A DNA stretch of 64,000 nt from assembly GCA_022575985.1 (NCBI GenBank), contig JAKSXM010000007.1, forward strand, positions 66,308,501-66,372,500, read 5' to 3'. Position numbers and translations under genes: made by a program. This stretch comes from Anagrus nilaparvatae. Lineage: Eukaryota > Arthropoda > Insecta > Hymenoptera > Mymaridae. How positions within the stretch are numbered: the first letter of the stretch is position 1; every line of letters begins with the position of its first letter. The notes under the pieces were generated by a model that saw nothing but the letters and a program-made list of their open reading frames with translations, made no database searches and had not been told where the DNA came from. Positions 1 to 10,245 of the stretch are shown one piece after another.

Positions 1-483
1 TTTTTGAACTATTTGACTTTTTAAATGACTATTTCTATGATAATTAAGATGAGAATTTTGTGAAAATGACTTATCACAATATTCACATTTATAAGGTTTT
101 TCACCAGTATGAATTTTAAAATGACGTTTTAAATTTGATTTTTTACTAAAATTTGTTTCACAATAAACGCATTCAAATGTATTTTCATTTTTATGTATTA
201 TTTTATGATTTTTAAGATCGAATTTTTGATAAAAAATTTGTTCACATAAATTACATTCATAAAATGTTTTGTGAATTAATTTATTATGTACTTTTAAATC
301 ATTTTTTTCAGAAAAATGTTTTTTACAACGATAACATTTATATGTATTACCACAGTAGTGAGTTTCTTCATGATTTCGAAGATTTCTTAAATATGTGTAA
401 GCTTTGTCACAAAATTCACATTGATGTGATTTTTTGTTTATTGACTCAAGTTTACTATTGAGGTTTGAGAAACCCCATTTCAT
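1..483 (-). CDS. C2H2 zinc-finger protein, C-terminus off window
   Basis: Reading down from the ATG at 483, the frame stays open for 161 codons to the window edge, so the 3' part of the gene is missing. Five C2H2 fingers are visible, the first with cysteines at residues 22 and 25, the last ending near residue 155. Only the linker between fingers 4 and 5 is the canonical TGEKP; the others are irregular, including a short KTF linker. A probable nuclear DNA-binding protein by family. The frame is also open upstream of this ATG to a stop at 565-567 but contains no other ATG there, so either this is the start or an upstream exon is spliced in. It is the first of five zinc-finger genes on the same strand. 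Confidence 0.85.
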   Translation of the reverse strand, partial: MKWGFSNLNSKLESINKKSHQCEFCDKAYTYLRNLRNHEETHYCGNTYKCYRCKKHFSEKNDLKVHNKLIHKTFYECNLCEQIFYQKFDLKNHKIIHKNENTFECVYCETNFSKKSNLKRHFKIHTGEKPYKCEYCDKSFSQNSHLNYHRNSHLKSQIVQK

Positions 484-567
484 GTTTAGATTAAAATTTT
501 TTTTTGAATTTTTAGATATTTTTTTGGTAATATCTTTTTTAAGGAATTTTAAAAGTTCTTTAAATTA

Positions 568-3495
568 AAAATTATTTAAATCCTAGGTCTTACTAAGTAA
601 GAATTAGTGCAAAAATTGATTTAAAAAATATGTAAAAGATACAATAAATAATTCCTATAGTACTTATATACTCTTCCTGTTTTTCAATACATTTTTTTGG
701 ACGGAATCCTATCAACTACTACTTGTTCTTGAAAGTACGTCCCATTTGTTCCATAAAATCCAAATAATACAAAAAATGATATTTTATAGGCAAAAATAAA
801 AATTTCTCATCTATATTGCTTAAGAATTTTCTTCACCTTGATTATTCTTATCTTTCAGAAATTTTTAATTATTGTTTTTCTGTAACAAAAAAATAGTTAT
901 ATATAATGTTAATTCTATTTTTTAAATAAGTTTCTTTTTTAACATCATATTATATCTATTGTTATTTTGTTATTTAGTTTTTTCTTAAACAATATAGATA
1001 TGAAATGTAATTTTATTTAAATAATAATTAAAGTAAAATTAATAATAATTATATTTAACTAACTGTGGCATGGGTTATATTGACCCAAAGTATTTAGAAT
1101 AGAACTCTAAAATTTGATGCCACAGCGGTATAGGTATTCATTTACTCAAGATTAGAAAAATGGATTCATTTTTCCCTTATTTCACAATTTCCTATATTGA
1201 TACCGATTTAATATTTAGTTACGCAATTAAGACTTAAGGGGCATACTGAATCCAAAATGTTCTGCCATATGATTTTTCTGAACAACGTTTAGAATTTCAA
1301 GAGTAGTGCGTAGCATCCTAGTATTTGCAAATAAAAAACTAAAATAGAAGTTTATTTTATTTTACTAAATTTTGCTGATTTTTTGGGATCTAAGAAAGTA
1401 AAAAGTTCCTTAAGTCAGTTTAAAATGGAAATATAATATTTTGATAAATACCTGGGACCCAGTAAACTGCGAAATGCAAATATATGAAAAACCATAAAAT
1501 TTCCTGGATTTATAAGACTAATTGGGCAATTCCAAAAAAGAGTTTTCTAACAATTTAGGAAAAAAGCAGCAGGGTCAAATTATTTTAATAGAAAAATTTC
1601 AATTGTGACTCTCAATTTTATTCCTTTTAACATTTAAATCTAATTTTTTATAGTTTTAAATAAACTTATTAAATTTTTGAGATGATTAATTTTTTCTTTT
1701 TTATTAATTTAACCGAATTGAATAATGCTTGGTGGGTCAATTTAATCATTTATAATTAAAATATTATTTAATAAAAGTTTATGATCTTTATGAAATCAAA
1801 TTTAATTGAAACTTTAAATTTTAAAGTTAACACTATAATAGACATTTTGTTCGTAAGTAATTCTGTCTAAATTCTAAAATTGTTTTCAAAATTAGAGATT
1901 ATACAAATCCCAATAGACCTAATCTATGATACCAATATAAAGTTTTTTATAACTTTTTAACATTTTTACTGAGGTAAATTTTTTTTTGTGACTTTTTTAG
2001 GCTAATATTGAGCTTAAATATGTTAGAGCGTGAGTTATTGTAAATATTTAATCCGGTAACCTGAATTATTAAAATAAAATAAATAGAAAAGGGCATAAAG
2101 TAGGCTCGCATTGACCTCTGTTTTGATTTAGGTTAGAATTTAATTTTTTTTATCTTGCATATCTGAAATAATTTTTCTAAGTTTTAGGCTTTTTGAAAAA
2201 TTAATTATTTTTAAATCGATGTCAAAAAAATTTAATTTAACAGAAAAGAATTACCTTATAAGATCTGGAAATTTATTATATTAGAATGAAAAATAATTTT
2301 TTTTTAAACTTCCAAAGAACTTTCGTAATAAATATTCAACATTTGTTTCGCTCAAACTGAAATAGTTTTTTTTTAAAACAATTTAATTACCGAAATCAAA
2401 AATTTATGAAAATAATATTAGATTTCACGTTTTAATAATAACAATTTTTCAAAATTCTTTAATTACAAAAACCAAAATAAACAAAAAATGTCTAACGCGC
2501 AAGACCAATGATTGAATTTTTGTATATTTTTTATGCAGTTTTTAAAATCAGGAATTATATGGCAGCAAAAAGTAAACAGCTCTGCGCAGTAATCAAATTT
2601 AACACACGGTGCACCTAACTAAAATATCCACGAAAATTCAGATTTTGCAAATCGTCAAAAACATTTCTAACAAAATTAGATAAAATATCAGCAAATGGAA
2701 ATTTCAGGCGGTTGAAAATAAATTTTAAATCTTATATATTTTTATTTTATAATGAAATTCTTTTTACATTTTATTTACTAATTTTTAAATTTATGATTGT
2801 ACAGTTTTTTCTAATCTTTTTTTAAGTTGTAAAAATTTGCTATTTTATAAAAAATTCTATAAAAGTCACTGAAAATTTAAAATTAATTTAAACATTATGA
2901 AAAGCTTATCAAAACAACTAACTTATTTTTTACAAAAATTATGCACAACAAGTTTTATTCGCACTGAAAGGTTGCTCTGCTTTTATATTTTACTTAAATT
3001 TTTAAGTAATTTTTATATGAACTAATAGTAACGTAAAAGATTTGTTTGTGCTTTGCTAATTGAGTTTTACTTGAAAATTTAATAAAATTACTAAAAATTT
3101 TATAAGCAGTTTGATTGAGAAATCAATGAAGTGTTTGAAAACTGAAGCAGAACAACCTGCCAATGAAAACTCCTTACAAAGTATATCATTTTTTTTGTTT
3201 CTTAGTAAATGCATTGTTTATTGAACAGTAAAATTATTTTATAATTTTGTACTGTTTTCAGAATATCATTGATTACAATTAATAACAAATTTTGTGCGTT
3301 AAAAATTTTAGATCACATTTTAAATTTACTCTAATACAATAAATCAAGTTTAAAAATTTGTCTAATTTTAAAAATAGAAGATTTTTAATTTTTAAATAAA
3401 TTTTTAGTTTTTCAAAATTTTGCTTATTTTCTTAAGTACATAAAAAATGGCATCACAAATATCTGTATTTTTTTTAATATCATTTGTTAAAATAG
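568..3495. other. AT-rich spacer without a gene
   Basis: No ORF or RNA gene that I can support. The sequence is very AT-rich with short homopolymer runs. The only structure noted is the inverted repeat at 2969-3158, listed separately, and a 9-bp stem CTGTGGCAT around 1064-1127. Confidence 0.6.
2969..3158. repeat. short inverted-repeat element of the AAGCA(A/G)AGCAACC family
   Basis: AGGTTGCTCTGCTT at 2969 is matched in inverse orientation by GAAGCAGAACAACCT ending at 3158, enclosing about 160 bp of AT-rich sequence. Related ends recur at 6463, 11398, 30452 and 49551. The pattern suggests a small non-autonomous fold-back family; no coding capacity is seen. Confidence 0.5.
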
Positions 3496-3912
3496 GCAGA
3501 GTGTTCGAAAAATTCAGAAAAGCTATAATAATTTTTAATAGAAAAAAACTAAAAATTCGACATATTGGGGTTGGATTTCATGGTACAGAGTTTTACTAGA
3601 TTTTTAGTGAAAAACTACAGAAACTAGAGTTTATATAATTAAACTCTAGTAACTATATCACTAGAAATCTGTAAAATTTTGCTGCATAAAATTGACCCTT
3701 TAGAATTTTATAAATTTTCTTACTTTGACTTACTATTCGACAAATTCTAAAATTTTGAATACAAAACATAATTTTTACATTTTTAGAAAATTTTAATACT
3801 GAGTATTTTAAAAAACATTTTTTAGGCTTTAGTGCCCATTCTAAGGCTCCAACCAGAAAAATGTTTTTAATATTTCTTATAAGTAGCCCTTGAAATTTTC
3901 CAAACACTCTGC
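3496..3912. repeat. 417-bp inverted-repeat (MITE-like) element
   Basis: GCAGAGTGTTCGAAAAATTC at 3496 is the inverse of the sequence ending GTTTGGAAAATTTC when read from 3912 on the other strand, with few mismatches. Inside it, 3597-3670 forms a second hairpin with AGATTTTTAGTGA facing TCACTAGAAATCT around a perfect core ACTAGAGTTT/AAACTCTAGT. An 84-codon minus-strand ORF lies within it but looks accidental. A nearby target duplication was not identified. Confidence 0.5.
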
Positions 3913-3956
3913 ACCTAGCAGTCTATAAATCATTATACTAACCTATAACTTAAAAA

Positions 3957-5216
3957 TTAGGATATTATATTAAGTAATCTTAATTTTTTTTCTATTGAAT
4001 TTACATTTTTAATAAATTTTTTTTCAATATTTTTATATGTATACAATGAAGATTCACTATCATTCGATGAAATATTATTTAAATTACAATTATTAACTAA
4101 ATCATCAACATTATTAACAATATTTTTTCTTTTCCTACTATTAACTAATTTATCTTTTTTTCTAACACCAGCACCTCCTTTTTTTAAAATATTTTTTTTA
4201 GTATCTTTTTTACCTTTTAACTTTTTAACTTTTTTATTTAATTTTGATTTTTTAATTCCATTATCACACCTTACCAATGGAATAAAACAATCTTTAATAA
4301 TAGATAAATATTTTTCATCGATATTTTCATTTTTAATTAAAATTTTATCTTTGGTTTTTTTAATATTATTATGATTATTATTTTCTTTATTATTTAAATA
4401 ATTAAATTCAGTATGTGTTTTTTCATGTTGACGTAGATGATGACTTAATATAAAACTTTTGTTACATAAATTACATTTAAATGATTTAATTACATTACTT
4501 TTATGTATTAATAAATGTTTTTTTAATAAATTATATTCAGTAAATAATTTTTTACATAAATCACATTTATAATTAATAATATCATTTGTTTCTTTATTAT
4601 CTTTATTATCTTCATTAGTTTCTTTATCATTTTCAATTATATTTTTAGATGATGGTTCATTGTAATGATATTTAGCATGTCCTTTAAGATGTGAATTTTG
4701 TGTAAATCTTTTATTACATAATTTACATTTAAATGGTTTTTCACCAGTATGTATTCTTAAATGACGATTTAAATCAGATATTTGTATAAATTTTTTATAA
4801 CATTGATTACATTCAAATGGTTTTTCACCAGTATGAGTTCTTCTATGTATTATTAAACTACTTTTACTTGTACAATTTTTTTTACATAAATCACAATCAA
4901 ATTTTTTTTTTTTTTTTGTTTTTACTGATTCTAATTCTATTTCTGATTCTATTTCTGGCTCTATTTCTGCTTCTATTTTTGGTTCTATTTTAGGTTCTAT
5001 TTTAGGCTCTGTTTTAGTTTCTACTATAGGTAATTTTTCTATAGGTTCTTTTTTTGTATGAGTTGATGCATGTGAATGAAAATCATTTAAATTATGAAAT
5101 GTTTTTTTACATATGTGACATTCATAAATTACATTTAATTCTTTTCTTCTTGATGGTATATTTGGCATACTATTTAATTGTTCTTGTTGATAAATTTCTA
5201 TTAATTTCTGTTCCAT
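3957..5216 (-). CDS. C2H2 zinc-finger protein, 419 aa, six fingers
   Basis: Six C2H2 fingers: C33/C36/H49/H53, C108/C111/H124/H128, C136/C139/H152/H156, C164/C167/H180/H184, C218/C221/H234/H238 and C248/C251/H264/H268. Fingers 2-4 are joined by canonical TGEKP linkers and could bind DNA as a block; finger 1 stands apart. Residues 66-95 are a short-period acidic repeat built on KIEPKIE, and fingers 4 and 5 are separated by an Asn/Asp/Glu-rich spacer. The C-terminal 140 residues are Lys- and Asn-rich with no fold recognised, plausibly a nuclear localisation region. No ZAD or other N-terminal domain is seen. A probable transcription factor; target unknown. Uninterrupted single ORF with its own ATG. 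Confidence 0.88.
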   Translation of the reverse strand: MEQKLIEIYQQEQLNSMPNIPSRRKELNVIYECHICKKTFHNLNDFHSHASTHTKKEPIEKLPIVETKTEPKIEPKIEPKIEAEIEPEIESEIELESVKTKKKKKFDCDLCKKNCTSKSSLIIHRRTHTGEKPFECNQCYKKFIQISDLNRHLRIHTGEKPFKCKLCNKRFTQNSHLKGHAKYHYNEPSSKNIIENDKETNEDNKDNKETNDIINYKCDLCKKLFTEYNLLKKHLLIHKSNVIKSFKCNLCNKSFILSHHLRQHEKTHTEFNYLNNKENNNHNNIKKTKDKILIKNENIDEKYLSIIKDCFIPLVRCDNGIKKSKLNKKVKKLKGKKDTKKNILKKGGAGVRKKDKLVNSRKRKNIVNNVDDLVNNCNLNNISSNDSESSLYTYKNIEKKFIKNVNSIEKKLRLLNIIS

Positions 5217-7160
5217 TACTTTATTTTTTTATTTTTTTTTTTATTTGTTTCTTTATATTATTTTAAGAATGATAAATGATCTATAGATTCTTAGCATATC
5301 TTCATTTTTGTCATTTTAATTTAACGTTTTTTTATTTTTTATTGATTTTATTTTTTCTGCAACAAACAAAATGTTACAACAATATTAACTTTTTTAATTT
5401 ATTGTTTTTTTTTTTAATTTTCAAACAAAAATATTACAAAATACTACAACAGAAACATTCAATCTATCTACGTCATGAATAAATAAATAAATAGAAAATA
5501 TATAATAAATTATAATATGGGTTAAAAATCATAAAAAAAGAAATCAAACATGGTTTTTAGTGTCTTTTTTTTACACGAAAATTGTTAATTTTTAAAGTTT
5601 TTTTTCAATCAGTTATTAATTTGTATCAATAATATTAATTTTAGTGCAAAAATAGTTAAATATTGTTAATTATTCCAAGTTAACGATATAGAAAGTTACT
5701 AAGAAACAAAAAATTTATTTTTATTGGGTTAAATATAGGATAATTAAAGGAAGTGCCAGGTAAATTAGTCTAATAAGGAGATTTGATAACTGTTGGTGAT
5801 TACATTTTTTACCTGATATTTCAGAATGATTAGTGGCTTTCTAATTACTTTTACAGATACAAGCAAAATAATTTGACAATTCTTACGTGCTGAGATAAAA
5901 TATTCTCATCAAAATATTTAAGGCTACTAATCATTTTGAAATTTTTTTGGATAATTTGATTTCACAATGTAGAATTGTTGAATATTCAGGCAAAATATCA
6001 TGAAAAAAAGATAAATTTTGCTTGAATATTCAATAAAAAACTTGAATACCAAATTTTATTAAGGATTTCAATTGTTAATAAATAAATACGTTATTTTAAT
6101 ATCTCTAAATCCCAATTACCAATTAACTACAGTAAAAAAAAATCTGAAAAGTACTTACGAAACTCAATTAAGTTATGCATAAATTTTGAATAAAGTAATT
6201 TTACAATGTATGCTTTCACCAACTTTTATCAAAATCTCTTCATTAGATTAATTTCTTTATTGAGAATACTTTGTAAAAAGTTTCTTATTTTTAATGCTAA
6301 TCCTAGATTCGCAACAGAGGTCAATTTGATACTCGATTGGATACCCCAGCCCATTTCTTTTTTAAAAGTTTAATCGACTAAAAATGGCAAGAAAAAAAGT
6401 ATCTAGTAGATGAGTATAAGTCTTTTATATTGGTACTATTTTAGATTCGTGGGTACTATAATAGGCTGCTCTGTTTGAATATTGCTTGAATTTAGTACGT
6501 AATAAAAATTTTTTTAAAAGTAAAATTCAAGCAGAGCAATCTAACTCGTTTATTCTAAAGAAATAAACGAATCCAATCGTAAAAAAATTGTTTAGTGGTA
6601 AGAAATGCATAAAAAATTTTAAAAAACAGGTACTTTAAAATTGTATAATTTTTTGTAATTCTTTTACTATTCAAATAAAAGTTACTAAAAGAAAAGGTTT
6701 TGTTTAAAATAAATTATTTAACAAAATTTATTTATTTTTTAATAAAAAATTTTTATTTCTAAATATATATATATATTTATTACAAATTTTGACAGCTTAA
6801 TATTTTTCTTATAAATGATTAATCCTAAGTATTTTTTTGAATTTTACATAATTTGAAAATTGCTCATTGAATAGAAATTTTTTTTTATTTATAAAATTTT
6901 CCTTACTGGTGTATTATTTGTTATTTTGATTTTATGGGTTTTTTTGATATAAAAAAATGTGTTTATAAAAACAAGTGTTATACAAAAATATTTATTAATT
7001 TACAATAAAAATAAAATTAATTTAAGCATGATCTACATACTTGATTTTTGAGGCTTTTTAAATATTGGCGGCGAATTTCAATAGTGCAATAAGTAAAAAA
7101 ATTTTATGAAACTTGTAAGGAATATTGCTTTTTCACCCTTTGATTTCTATATATAAACAC
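5217..7160. other. AT-rich spacer
   Basis: Nothing coding that I can support; small ORFs here are low-complexity (Phe/Leu/Tyr-rich) by-products of AT richness. Contains the inverted repeat at 6463-6542. Confidence 0.55.
6463..6542. repeat. 80-bp hairpin of the AAGCA(A/G)AGCAACC family
   Basis: AGGCTGCTCTGTTTGAAT at 6463-6480 is inverted as ATTCAAGCAGAGCAATCT at 6525-6542, three mismatches in 18. The spacer is AT-rich. Same terminal motif as the elements at 2969, 11398, 30452 and 49551. Confidence 0.55.
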
Positions 7161-7162
7161 AC

Positions 7163-7178
7163 ATATATATATATATAT
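7163..7178. repeat. (AT)n microsatellite
   Basis: Eight AT dinucleotides follow a short ACAC run just before the gypsy relic. Confidence 0.8.
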
Positions 7179-7201
7179 AGGTCCCTTAGTGTGGGTCCAA
7201 T

Positions 7202-7582
7202 TGTGACGCGCGCAGAACAAAGAGATCTGTCATGCAAAAGCGCCACTCAATTACTTGTAATTAAGTCTTATAAGAATATTGACGTGTTTGAATAAAAGAG
7301 TGTTTAGAGAATAATTTAACTGCGTCATATTTTATTCCACCTTTTTCCATAACGGTAGCAAGAGCGTGAGGTTGCGATTCGCATAAGATATAGTGTAAGG
7401 AAAATCCAAAATTTTCTCCAGCATTCACTAAAATTCCCGCAAATTTTCAGTGAGAAGTGATCTGAAAAGTAAAGGAAAAAGGAGGATCTGTTGTGTATCG
7501 CTGAAGCGATACATATGAGCTATATCTCGTAGCAACAGGTCTACAAGAGAAATTGAAAGAAATATAGGTGGCTGTCTAATTA
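7202..7582 (+). mobile_element. possible 5' end (LTR/leader) of a decayed gypsy element
   Basis: TGTGACGCGCG at 7202 begins a less AT-rich stretch directly upstream of a gag-like relic. A TGT start is typical of LTRs, and the stretch around 7355 (GGTAGCAAGAGCGTGAGG) sits where a primer-binding site and leader would be. No second LTR copy was found in the window, so the boundary is a guess. Confidence 0.3.
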
Positions 7583-7819
7583 AATCCTGTTGGGGAAGAA
7601 ACCCTAGATAAGTAGAATACTTTTGATTTAACTGAAGATAAAAAGAAAAAACTTGCAGAGGTATTAAAAGCTTTTGAATAATATTGTGCCCCGAAAGCAA
7701 ATGAAACAATTGACAGATATAAATTCTTCACGCGTGTACAACAAGATAGGGAAAATTTTGTCAGTTATCTCATAGAATTAAAAATTTTAAGTGCTACATG
7801 CAATTTTAGCGATGCATAA
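7583..7819 (+). pseudogene. Ty3/gypsy-type gag fragment
   Basis: One frame over 78 codons resembles the capsid region of Ty3/gypsy gag: a VGEET start, then YCAPKANETIDRYKF, then RVQQDRENF and SYLIELKILSATC. In-frame stops at 7613 (TAG), 7679 (TAA) and 7817 (TAA) show it is dead. No nucleocapsid knuckle, protease or reverse transcriptase was found downstream, so most of the element is lost. The assignment rests on recognised family pattern, not on a search. Confidence 0.6.
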
Positions 7820-8084
7820 CAGATCTAGCATTTGGAAAAATTAAATAATAAAAGCATGAGATATAAATTTAAATTTTGATTGAGGAAAGAGAAGAAAAAA
7901 AAATTAACTGTGTCTCAAGCTGTGTTTCTTTTAAAACTAAATATTTTATTTTAATTATTTGAAAACAACTAATTATGGCTGTTCTGAAAAAAAAATCATG
8001 TATTTAAAAGTGGAAAATAATGATGTATAAAAATTACATAAAAAGATATTATGAATTTATTAAATCTATTTCAAGATGCCTTAG

Positions 8085-8468
8085 CATCAAAATTTTCAAA
8101 ACATCAACCTCATCATCGTAGGAACTCAACATGACCCATCATTTCATAAAAGCATGGACTTCTCATACAACCCAGCTGACGTATACTTCAAAAGAGTATT
8201 AATAGACCTAGGGAAAAAGTTTGACAAGCCAGTAGCTCTTTTCACAGATACAGACATACAGGGAATACCCGAATGGAATGGAGAGATGTTCTCAGGATGG
8301 CAACCCAAAGGAAGTAACGAAGTACAAGTCTTATACCGGTCAGCCACATCGGGTGTAGTTGATTACTTAGGAACACCAAAATGCAATGAATTTGTTAAGT
8401 GGGTAGATGAAAATGTAAACCACAAGTTGGAGAATACAGTAATACTAATGGGAAAAATTATTAAATAG
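8085..8468 (+). CDS. unrecognised ORF, probably transposon-derived
   Basis: The frame is open from a stop at 8082 to the TAA at 8466; the first ATG is at 8154 (104 aa). Composition is more normal than the surrounding AT-rich sequence, and the region before the ATG (LIIVGTQHDPSF) also looks like protein, so the coding segment may start upstream or in a lost exon. Residues such as LFTDTDIQGIPEW and YRSATSGVVDYLG suggest a folded alpha/beta domain, but I do not recognise the family. The ORF ends inside the first unit of a 116-bp tandem repeat. It lies between a gypsy relic and a Helitron relic, so a mobile-element origin is likely. Confidence 0.35.
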   Translation, partial: HQNFQNINLIIVGTQHDPSFHKSMDFSYNPADVYFKRVLIDLGKKFDKPVALFTDTDIQGIPEWNGEMFSGWQPKGSNEVQVLYRSATSGVVDYLGTPKCNEFVKWVDENVNHKLENTVILMGKIIK

Positions 8469-9075
8469 ATAAGTGGGTTATGGTTAGCTGCTGTGGCAGT
8501 TGTGAACCAAGAGGAAGTCAGTGGACTTAATGTTATATTGGAAAGTGCAAGTTTATATACTTGTTTTTTAAAATTATTAAATAAATAAGTGGGTTATGGT
8601 TAGCTGCTGTGGTAGTTGTGAACCAAGAGGAAGTCAGTGGACTTAATGTTATATTGGAAAGTGCAAGTTTATGGATTCGTTAGAAATTTACAAATCTACA
8701 ATAAAAGACTTAGAACTTCAATTGAAAGAAGTTAACAAAACGCTGGGAGGAAACACGAGATTCCGTGCAGAATGAGTCTATATATAACCATCACATGTGC
8801 TCGTTGAACCATGACATGACGATTATTAAAAAAAAACGATAAAGTCTTTTTAATAAATATATGGAATATACTTGTTTTTTAAAATTATTAAATAGATAAG
8901 TGGGTTATGGTTAGCTGCTGTGTCAGTTGTGAACCAAGAGGAAGTCAGTGGACTTAATGTTATATTGGAAAGTGCAAGTTTATATACTTGTTTTTTAATA
9001 TTATTAAATAGATAAGTGGGACATGGTAAGCTGCTGTGGCAGTTTTGAACCAAGAGGAAGTCAGTGGACTTAAAA
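8454..9075. repeat. 116-bp tandem repeat in two pairs
   Basis: Units starting AAAATTATTAAATARATAAG occur at 8454, 8570, 8881 and 8997 (the last starts AATATT). Each carries AGCTGCTGTGGCAGTTGTG and AAGAGGAAGTCAGTGGACTT. The two pairs are separated by about 200 bp holding a 34-codon ORF. The units read like a duplicated terminal or untranslated segment of a mobile element. Confidence 0.75.
8671..8775 (+). CDS. 34-aa coiled-coil-like ORF
   Basis: Begins at an ATG inside the truncated second 116-bp unit and encodes a heptad-like segment (EIYKSTIKDLELQLKEVNK) before a TGA. It could be the N-terminus of a truncated element protein. Function unknown; it may be chance. Confidence 0.25.
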   Translation: MDSLEIYKSTIKDLELQLKEVNKTLGGNTRFRAE

Positions 9076-9387
9076 CAGGTTTGTGAGTAAATCTGTGTGT
9101 ATGTGAATGCTTGAGAAGCATTCTTGTGCTTAGTGTTCAAGAGAGTGTACTTAGGTCCTTTTCAAGGAAATAATTATTTTCCACACTAAAAACCGTAAGG
9201 GCCGTTAAAAAGAATGAATGTATTTGTGTGAATGTTATGAATGAGTTGAGTGCCTTTTAGCAACCCTGGTGAGGGTTAGGGAAGTCTAATTGCTGCCTTT
9301 GAAAAGGTGGTAATAAATTAAAATACACTGCTTGGGCGGTATTCGAAAAAATTTACTAGAGTCACAATTAAACTCGGTTTTTTCTCG

Positions 9388-9940
9388 ATGCCAAATACCC
9401 AGACATACTGGTTAAAAGCCAAAAATGATTTAAAGGATACGATGGGTAACTATGGACCTGCCACTTGGTTTTTAACGTTAAGTCCTGGCGAGTGGGCATG
9501 GTCGGAACTAAGAGAGTATTTAACAAAAAATTTAGGACCTAATTATGAAAAATATACTATACCACAACTAGTTGCAATAAATTAAATATTGGCCTCAGAA
9601 TTTACGATAGTAAAGTTTAAAGCTATGATAGAATATTTGCTTTTTGATTTAGTTTTACAACCATTAGGAAAAGTAATACATTATTTTTTTCGAGTACAAT
9701 ACCAAGAAAGAGGGCTTCCTCATTTTATGCACATTTTTTAGAACTTAAAGGAAGTATCTAAAATATCTCTAAGAGTCCGTAGACAAAGATATCGGCACAG
9801 ACTTCAATAGATAAAACAAATAAAAATCCTGAATAACAGAAGCCTCTGAAGCATTGTTAGAATACAATCTTTATTGTATTGATTCCAATACACTAATCAA
9901 GTAGTTACTAAGGATGAAGTACCTCATCTGAATCCAAATA
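9388..9940 (+). pseudogene. Helitron Rep-domain fragment
   Basis: The 65-codon ORF from 9388 holds YWLKAKNDLKDTM and GPATWFLTLSPGEW, the characteristic start of the Helitron-like N domain. The same frame, after a TAA at 9583, continues with QPLGKVIHYFFRVQYQERG and then LPHFMHIF before a TAG at 9739. PLGKV..YF.RV.YQ.RG.PH is the Rep nuclease signature; the pair of histidines is spaced H-x-x-H here rather than the H-x-H of active enzymes. After indels, 9840-9940 still reads like downstream Rep sequence (TKDEVPHLNP). Several stops show the copy is dead. No helicase domain is seen. Confidence 0.68.
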
Positions 9941-9957
9941 GATAAATATTTATTAAC

Positions 9958-10245
9958 ATGTTAGCTTCAAATGATATGACTTTTATAATAGAAGCTAGAG
10001 TTTGGAAAGACGATGATTTGTTTGACGACAAAAACCACAATTTGACGTTTGCTGTGAGACGTGCAATATATTTGCAATATATTTTAGCATTTGATAATAA
10101 AATCAAATATGTGAATCCAAGTCGATTTAGGAGCGACTTATTGGGTATAAGCAAAAATATTACTGCTACCCATAGTTCAGAGATATTCACTCATTTATCA
10201 AAAATATTTGGAAGTAAATATTCGAACATTTCTGAGATTATATAA
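9958..10245 (+). CDS. 95-aa ORF after the Helitron fragment, unrecognised
   Basis: An uninterrupted ORF of unexceptional composition, 13 bases downstream of the last Helitron-like sequence and on the same strand, so it may be part of the same element. It contains LTFAVRRAIYLQYILAFDNK and SRFRSDLLGISKNI. I cannot assign it to a Helitron domain. A minus-strand ORF over the same bases is taken as its shadow. Confidence 0.3.
   Translation: MLASNDMTFIIEARVWKDDDLFDDKNHNLTFAVRRAIYLQYILAFDNKIKYVNPSRFRSDLLGISKNITATHSSEIFTHLSKIFGSKYSNISEII

Noticed and set aside
264..461. Plus-strand 65-codon ORF
   Set aside because: Antisense shadow of the zinc-finger gene at 1-483.
3653..3907. 84-codon minus-strand ORF
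   Set aside because: Lies entirely within an inverted-repeat element and has no coding character.
5054..5482. Plus-strand Phe/Leu/Tyr-rich ORFs that look like membrane peptides
   Set aside because: Translations of T-rich DNA, the first partly antisense to the 419-aa gene; no supporting signals.
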